A program made the position numbers and the translations under genes. From an uncultured Clostridia bacterium (GTDB lineage: Bacteria; Bacillota; Clostridia; Lachnospirales; Lachnospiraceae): a DNA stretch of 64,000 nt. This document shows positions 59,845-64,000 of this stretch, in pieces. The notes beneath the pieces were generated by a model. The model saw only the letters and a list, made by a program, of their open reading frames with translations, made no database searches and was not told the origin of the DNA. How positions within the stretch are numbered: position 1 is the stretch's first letter; every line of letters starts with the position of its first letter. The stretch lies in contig CAMYZE010000003.1 of assembly GCA_947303805.1 (NCBI GenBank), positions 186,001 through 250,000 on the forward strand, given 5' to 3'.

Positions 59845-62800
59845 CTATTTTTTTAATACTTCATCAGAAACTGTCACTACTACTTTGTTACATTTTTTTA
59901 CAGATGCTCCTTGAACATTTTCAACAATTAATCTTAGTGGTCCATCTGTATTTTTAGCAAGTCCTGTATATCCCTCATGCATCTCATCATTAACTAGTGG
60001 GTAACCATTTATTGCATAGCACAACAACACTTTTTTATTCTGACCATCAATCTCTATCCCCCTCTCAAGTGCATCTAAACCCACTACACTTAAAACATCA
60101 TTCTTGTAACCATCTTCCGCATAAAAAGTGATTGATATAAGATTTTGTTTGTTTATGTCATAAATTGATTTAATAAATCTATAAATATCTAATCCCTCAC
60201 ACTCTCCAATATTTAATACATAATAATTATCTCTTATAATAAAATCTTTCATATCTTCAAGTTCTTTTACAGTATACTCTTTTACAATTTCATCACTATC
60301 ATTTTTTATTGAAATAGTAAATTTGCTATCAAGAAAATCACTATAGACATCACTCATTGTATGAGACCAAGTATCTATCTCATTTGCAGAAATTTCAACT
60401 TTAAACACATCATTAACAAATAAAATATTACCATCAGTTTCCGCTGGAACAACTAATTTAATAGGACCACCTTCATCTTTTGTAAGTGGATGACCAACTA
60501 TAGCATCTACTTCATTATACCATCGACTTCCATAAGCAAACATTGCAGTGATATTATCATCAAATCCATTCACATATTGATTTTTTAATCTTGAAAGTGG
60601 CAATGTCATTTTATCCCCACTTCTACCATATATGGTTACATCACCAGCATTATTTTTAATTCCCAAATATTTAAATAATTCATAACAAGGTATTCCCTTA
60701 TACTCATCAAAAGGCTCATAAAATTTAGGAATGTTATCATAATAATATATTTTTGCTTTAGTTTGCATTTCTTCAATTTCTCTAACTTTTAGTGATGTTT
60801 CCTTTTCAAGTCCTGCTCCTGTAAATAATATAGCGCTATTTAATATACTATTATTAAAATCACCACTTAAATGCGAATGTTCATCAATATTAAGATTTAT
60901 AATAATTTTTTCTAAATTACTAATACTCTTTCCATCATATTCATCACTATTACTACTTGGTAATAATACCATCAAAGGCCCACCACTATTTTCTACCTTA
61001 TAATTATTTTTTTCATTATTAATTGGATTTAAATCTATGTTTTTTACATAACCATTACTATTCTCATCTCTTACCAATGCTTTTCCATTTTTTGAAAATG
61101 CAATTATAGGTTTTATGCCATCTCTATTTAAAGTAATATTATAACCATTATTAAATATATTTTCTAAATCAAATGTTTTTCCTTCACTATTTTTACCTTC
61201 AAATGTTATATTCCCAATAATGCCATTTAATTTTATATACTCAAGTAAAAAATTTGTTAAATCTACTCCCTCATATATATTTGATTCTATTTCCCCGTTA
61301 ATTATACTTTCATAATGGTCTTTTACCTTATATAATTTTGATTGCTGTTTAGTGACATCTTCTCCATATATTAAATCTTCAATCTCTTTTACTGAAATTT
61401 CTCTCTCTACGATTTTCTCACCCTTTTCATTATTAATAATTATATTTATAACGTCATCTTTATATTTTTTTATATCTTCGTCATCAGTATATGAATGTGT
61501 ATTATACAATACATCATCCCCTACAACTATAGAACTCACATATTGTATTTGATTAGAACCATTTGGGTGATTGTATTGAGTTTTACCAAATACAATATGC
61601 AGTGGGCCTCCACTATTTGATAACCCTGATACATATGCTTCATCTGTTTTTGATATAGCATATGGATAATTATTTACACCATAAGCAATTAACACAGGAA
61701 AGCCAAGTTTTACCAAATCCTCATTTGTAGATATATATGTCCCATCATTTTTATCATTTACATTTTTTTTATAAAACCCAAATGCATCAGGATATGACAA
61801 TGTATCAACTGAAAAGGTTTCATTTGACTCTGCACCATCTGATGCTTTAAATTTAATCAATGTAGTCCTTGCTTTTTTTAATCCCATATCTTTTGCATCT
61901 TCCATCCCAAGATATTTTAGATATTTATATAAATCAACACCCTCATAAGTATTTACATACCAATATGCATTATTTGCAAGACTGTAGGCATCTCTGTATC
62001 CAAGCCCGCCTTGAATTACATTTTTATTTTTATCATACTTTACCAAATCTTCAATTTCTCCAACTGTCATATTTATTTCATTTCCAATCTCACTACCACT
62101 AATTGTTACTATATAATCAACATATTTTGACTCCGCATATAGAGTATTTATTTTATTTTCCTTATGCTTAAATCCAGGTTCTGTCATTTCTGCTACATAT
62201 ACATATGCGACATTTGAAAACTCTTTATAATTATTTTTTCCATATTTTTCTATATCATATACTAATTTAATACACCCATCTTCATTTTTAAGTTTTTCTA
62301 CATATCCAAGTGAATGAGACCCTTTTTCTTTCCCATCATAAACAAATGGAGCAATCACTTCTTCTTCTATATCTGCTATTCCATAAGCAAGAAGTATTGG
62401 TCTATTATCATTATGTGCATTTTTAATTTCATTTAAAGTAAACTCTGAAATATTTTCTCTATTACTATTTTTTAATATAATTTTATAAGATGTATCTGTC
62501 AATTTAATTCCATTTTCACCATCTTTCATCTCATATAATAAATAATATAAATCTACACCCTCATATTTAAAAACACCATTTTTATCTCTATACTCACCTC
62601 TAACCTGTCCGCCTGTGGCATTTTCTAATTCTCTAATTGATAATGGAATGCTTGTCACAACTCCTGCACCTTCTACGGTCATAGTAGCACCTGTTATTGT
62701 ATCAATATTATATGGCAAATCACTATCACTAATTATTCCACCATTATTAATATGTTTATAACTACTTCCCTTTTTATCAAAATCAATATCTACTTCTTTA

Positions 62801-62886
62801 AGTTCGCCTTTACTACAAGATGAGAATGCCAAAAAAACTAATATTACCAGTATAGTTTTTTGCAATCTTTTAAATCTTTTTGTCAT
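59845..62886 (-). CDS. Large lipoprotein with N-terminal flavinylation motif and about five SUOX-like units
   Basis: 1013 residues. Lipobox LAFSSC (Cys24). Residues 62-70, DTITGATMT, match the FMN-attachment motif (Thr68). Then about five related units: the EGVDLYYLL, EGVDLYKYL, EGVDLTNFL, KGIPCYELF and EGLDIYRFI cores, most paired with an A-Y/F-G or -S strand (ILLAYG, VLIAYG, IIAFSK, AMFAYG) and four with GGPL/GGPI/DGPL (GGPLHIVF, GGPLMVLL, GGPIKLVV, DGPLRLIV). This is the layout of repeated sulfite-oxidase-like molybdopterin folds. The ribosome site is GAGGAG. It heads the importer/redox operon. Function inferred as extracytoplasmic flavin-dependent redox or cofactor capture. Confidence 0.78.
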   Translation of the reverse strand: MTKRFKRLQKTILVILVFLAFSSCSKGELKEVDIDFDKKGSSYKHINNGGIISDSDLPYNIDTITGATMTVEGAGVVTSIPLSIRELENATGGQVRGEYRDKNGVFKYEGVDLYYLLYEMKDGENGIKLTDTSYKIILKNSNRENISEFTLNEIKNAHNDNRPILLAYGIADIEEEVIAPFVYDGKEKGSHSLGYVEKLKNEDGCIKLVYDIEKYGKNNYKEFSNVAYVYVAEMTEPGFKHKENKINTLYAESKYVDYIVTISGSEIGNEINMTVGEIEDLVKYDKNKNVIQGGLGYRDAYSLANNAYWYVNTYEGVDLYKYLKYLGMEDAKDMGLKKARTTLIKFKASDGAESNETFSVDTLSYPDAFGFYKKNVNDKNDGTYISTNEDLVKLGFPVLIAYGVNNYPYAISKTDEAYVSGLSNSGGPLHIVFGKTQYNHPNGSNQIQYVSSIVVGDDVLYNTHSYTDDEDIKKYKDDVINIIINNEKGEKIVEREISVKEIEDLIYGEDVTKQQSKLYKVKDHYESIINGEIESNIYEGVDLTNFLLEYIKLNGIIGNITFEGKNSEGKTFDLENIFNNGYNITLNRDGIKPIIAFSKNGKALVRDENSNGYVKNIDLNPINNEKNNYKVENSGGPLMVLLPSSNSDEYDGKSISNLEKIIINLNIDEHSHLSGDFNNSILNSAILFTGAGLEKETSLKVREIEEMQTKAKIYYYDNIPKFYEPFDEYKGIPCYELFKYLGIKNNAGDVTIYGRSGDKMTLPLSRLKNQYVNGFDDNITAMFAYGSRWYNEVDAIVGHPLTKDEGGPIKLVVPAETDGNILFVNDVFKVEISANEIDTWSHTMSDVYSDFLDSKFTISIKNDSDEIVKEYTVKELEDMKDFIIRDNYYVLNIGECEGLDIYRFIKSIYDINKQNLISITFYAEDGYKNDVLSVVGLDALERGIEIDGQNKKVLLCYAINGYPLVNDEMHEGYTGLAKNTDGPLRLIVENVQGASVKKCNKVVVTVSDEVLKK

Positions 62887-62948
62887 ACATATTACTCCTC
62901 GTATAATATATTTTATAAATTAAAGAGATGTCACTTATATTTTAGCAC

Positions 62949-63404
62949 TCACTTTCCCATCTCATCCATTGCTTCATTTGCTAGTTTATCGCACCGTTCG
63001 TTTTCTACATTATCTGCATGACCTTTAACCCACACAAATTTTACTTTATGCTTTTTTGTAAGTTCTAAAAGTTCTTCCCAAAGTTCTATATTTTTTACCT
63101 CATCATTCTTCCCTCTTCTAAAATCTGTCTTGATCCACTTATCTATCCAATGTTCATTAAATGCGCTCACAAGATATTTTGAATCTGAACTTAAAGTAAC
63201 TTCGCAACTCCCTTTAAGTTCTTTAAGTGCAACTATTGCTGCCATAACCTCCATCTTATTATTGGTGGTATCTGGAAATGCTGCCTTCAACTCTTTTCTA
63301 TGAACTTTGCCATCAATATCTTCAAATTTAAGCACCACCCCATAACCACCAGGCCCTGGGTTTCCTCTTGATGCCCCATCTGTCCATATGTCTACATGTC
63401 TCAT
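62949..63404 (-). CDS. rnhA: Ribonuclease HI
   Basis: Cuts RNA in RNA-DNA hybrids. 151 residues with the N-terminal IWTDGASRGNPGPGGYG (first Asp), Glu in NNKMEVMAAI, Asp in LSSDSKYL and the final Asp near CDKLANEA; WVKGHADN is the handle/catalytic His segment. Overlaps cdd by 4 bases. Confidence 0.96.
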   Translation of the reverse strand: MRHVDIWTDGASRGNPGPGGYGVVLKFEDIDGKVHRKELKAAFPDTTNNKMEVMAAIVALKELKGSCEVTLSSDSKYLVSAFNEHWIDKWIKTDFRRGKNDEVKNIELWEELLELTKKHKVKFVWVKGHADNVENERCDKLANEAMDEMGK

Positions 63405-63838
63405 ATACTTTTAAAGTCCTTTAGTTTAAATCTACTTGGCAATATTTCATTCATTGTAAGAATTTTGCTATCTAGTAGTTCACCTTCTTTAGTCATCTTA
63501 GTCATAATAATTTTAAAATCATCATCACAAAACTCTGACATAAATTGTCTACACACTCCACAAGGTGACCCCATCTCATATATATCAGCATCTTTTGGTC
63601 CGGTCACAATCGCTATAGCTTCAAAACCCCTCTCTCCATTTTTTATTGCTTCAACAAATGCTACTCTTTCAGCACAAATACTTGGTCCATATGCACCATT
63701 TTCAATATTACATCCCACATATGTTTTACCATTGTCACATAAAAGTGCTGCCCCAACATTAAAACTGCTGTATGGTGTATATGCCATCTTTCTAATTTCA
63801 TATGCACTCTTTACTAAGTTTAAATACTTTTCTTCCAT
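63401..63838 (-). CDS. cdd: Cytidine deaminase
   Basis: Zinc enzyme converting cytidine or deoxycytidine to uridine. 145 residues. Zinc site ICAERVAF (Cys-Ala-Glu) and PCGVCRQ, with NVGAALL near the start and NIENGAYG. GGAGG precedes ATG 63838. It overlaps rnhA and follows an unidentified gene by 35 bases. Confidence 0.96.
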   Translation of the reverse strand: MEEKYLNLVKSAYEIRKMAYTPYSSFNVGAALLCDNGKTYVGCNIENGAYGPSICAERVAFVEAIKNGERGFEAIAIVTGPKDADIYEMGSPCGVCRQFMSEFCDDDFKIIMTKMTKEGELLDSKILTMNEILPSRFKLKDFKSI

Positions 63839-63873
63839 AATTCCTCCAAAACTTTATATCATATAACTTAGGA

Positions 63874-64000
63874 CTAATCTACGCCACGTATATCAATATT
63901 TTGTACACTATCTTTCACTATATCTTTAAAGCATTCCAATTCTTCTCTTGAAAATGGCTTAAATGGTAAATCTTTCATGTCAGGAGCAGCTTTATAGTTT
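63874..64000 (-). CDS. C-terminal end of an unidentified gene
   Basis: The last 41 codons are visible, ending MKDLPFKPFSREELECF ... VQNIDIRGVD and a TAG at 63874-63876. The frame runs off the window end. I do not recognise the family. Position and spacing suggest co-transcription with cdd-rnhA. Confidence 0.6.
   Translation of the reverse strand, partial: NYKAAPDMKDLPFKPFSREELECFKDIVKDSVQNIDIRGVD

Noticed and set aside
63396..63866. 156-codon plus-strand open frame opposite cytidine deaminase
   Set aside because: Antisense shadow of cdd, which has complete catalytic motifs and a ribosome site.

Overview
The window is AT-rich DNA from a Gram-positive anaerobe, most likely a member of the Clostridia. 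Evidence: an oxygen-independent class III ribonucleotide reductase, Firmicutes-type gene neighbours (gap-pgk, rpmG-secE-nusG-rplK-rplA, holB-ricT, rpiB-tilS-hpt), many lipoproteins and Gram-positive signal peptides, cell-wall-binding repeats, and near-consensus sigma-A promoters. I cannot name the genus. Most genes lie on the minus strand.

Layout. 1-6.5 kb: lepA (cut by the window edge), pgk, gap, a Na/phosphate symporter with an Mrp-type ATPase, and a divergent LysR regulator sharing a compact double promoter. 6.6-15.9 kb: five paralogous secreted proteins (a sixth is at 31.6-33.1 kb) that share an EF-hand-like loop just after the signal peptide but differ strongly beyond it; a VapC toxin with an unusual antitoxin sits among them. 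A hairpin-rich repeat precedes the start codons of three paralogs, and part of it precedes a fourth. 16-20.4 kb (plus strand): asnS and an SbcD/SbcC-like pair (YhaO/YhaN type) whose nuclease subunit has lost several metal-ligand motifs. 20.4-27 kb: a small secreted protein and a giant papain-like surface protease with BspA-like, Listeria-Bacteroides and cell-wall-binding repeats. 27-31.5 kb: hpt, tilS, rpiB, then the ribosomal/transcription operon, including rpmG. 33-36.4 kb: a small metallopeptidase and an nrdD fused to a C-terminal glutaredoxin-like domain. 36.6-39.9 kb: a defence/addiction island with a tRNA methyltransferase, MazEF, a polymorphic toxin-immunity cassette, a frameshifted MmeI-type restriction remnant and a RelB/PIN pair. 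40-42 kb: two secreted DUF6273-like proteins. 42-46.7 kb: ricT, holB, a guanylate-kinase-like protein, a membrane protein and the divergent tmcAL. 46.7-52.5 kb: a serC-serA-DUF1015-asnA operon ending in a secreted glycosidase-like protein. 52.6-54.2 kb: a BCCT transporter. 54.3-62.9 kb: a seven-gene cluster of lipoproteins with flavinylation motifs and sulfite-oxidase-like repeat units, a FecBCD-type ABC importer and a THEP1-like NTPase. 63-64 kb: rnhA, cdd and the end of an unidentified gene.

Three threads stand out. First, the six-member surface family, with its calcium-loop-like N terminus, divergent C-terminal regions and shared structured leader. Second, the lipoprotein cluster at 54.3-62.9 kb, which looks like an extracytoplasmic flavin-based redox system linked to metal or cofactor import. 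Third, a dispersed short repeat (GGGCTCG-N6-CTCGCCC-TAC type) found in leaders, next to a terminator, and in frame inside a methyltransferase gene. Several promoters place the start codon 6-8 bases after the -10 box, which suggests leaderless transcripts. No transposase, CRISPR array, rRNA or tRNA gene was recognised. No gene-free stretch exceeds 300 bases; the longest (28993-29287) holds the rpiB promoter, two short repeats and the rplA terminator.
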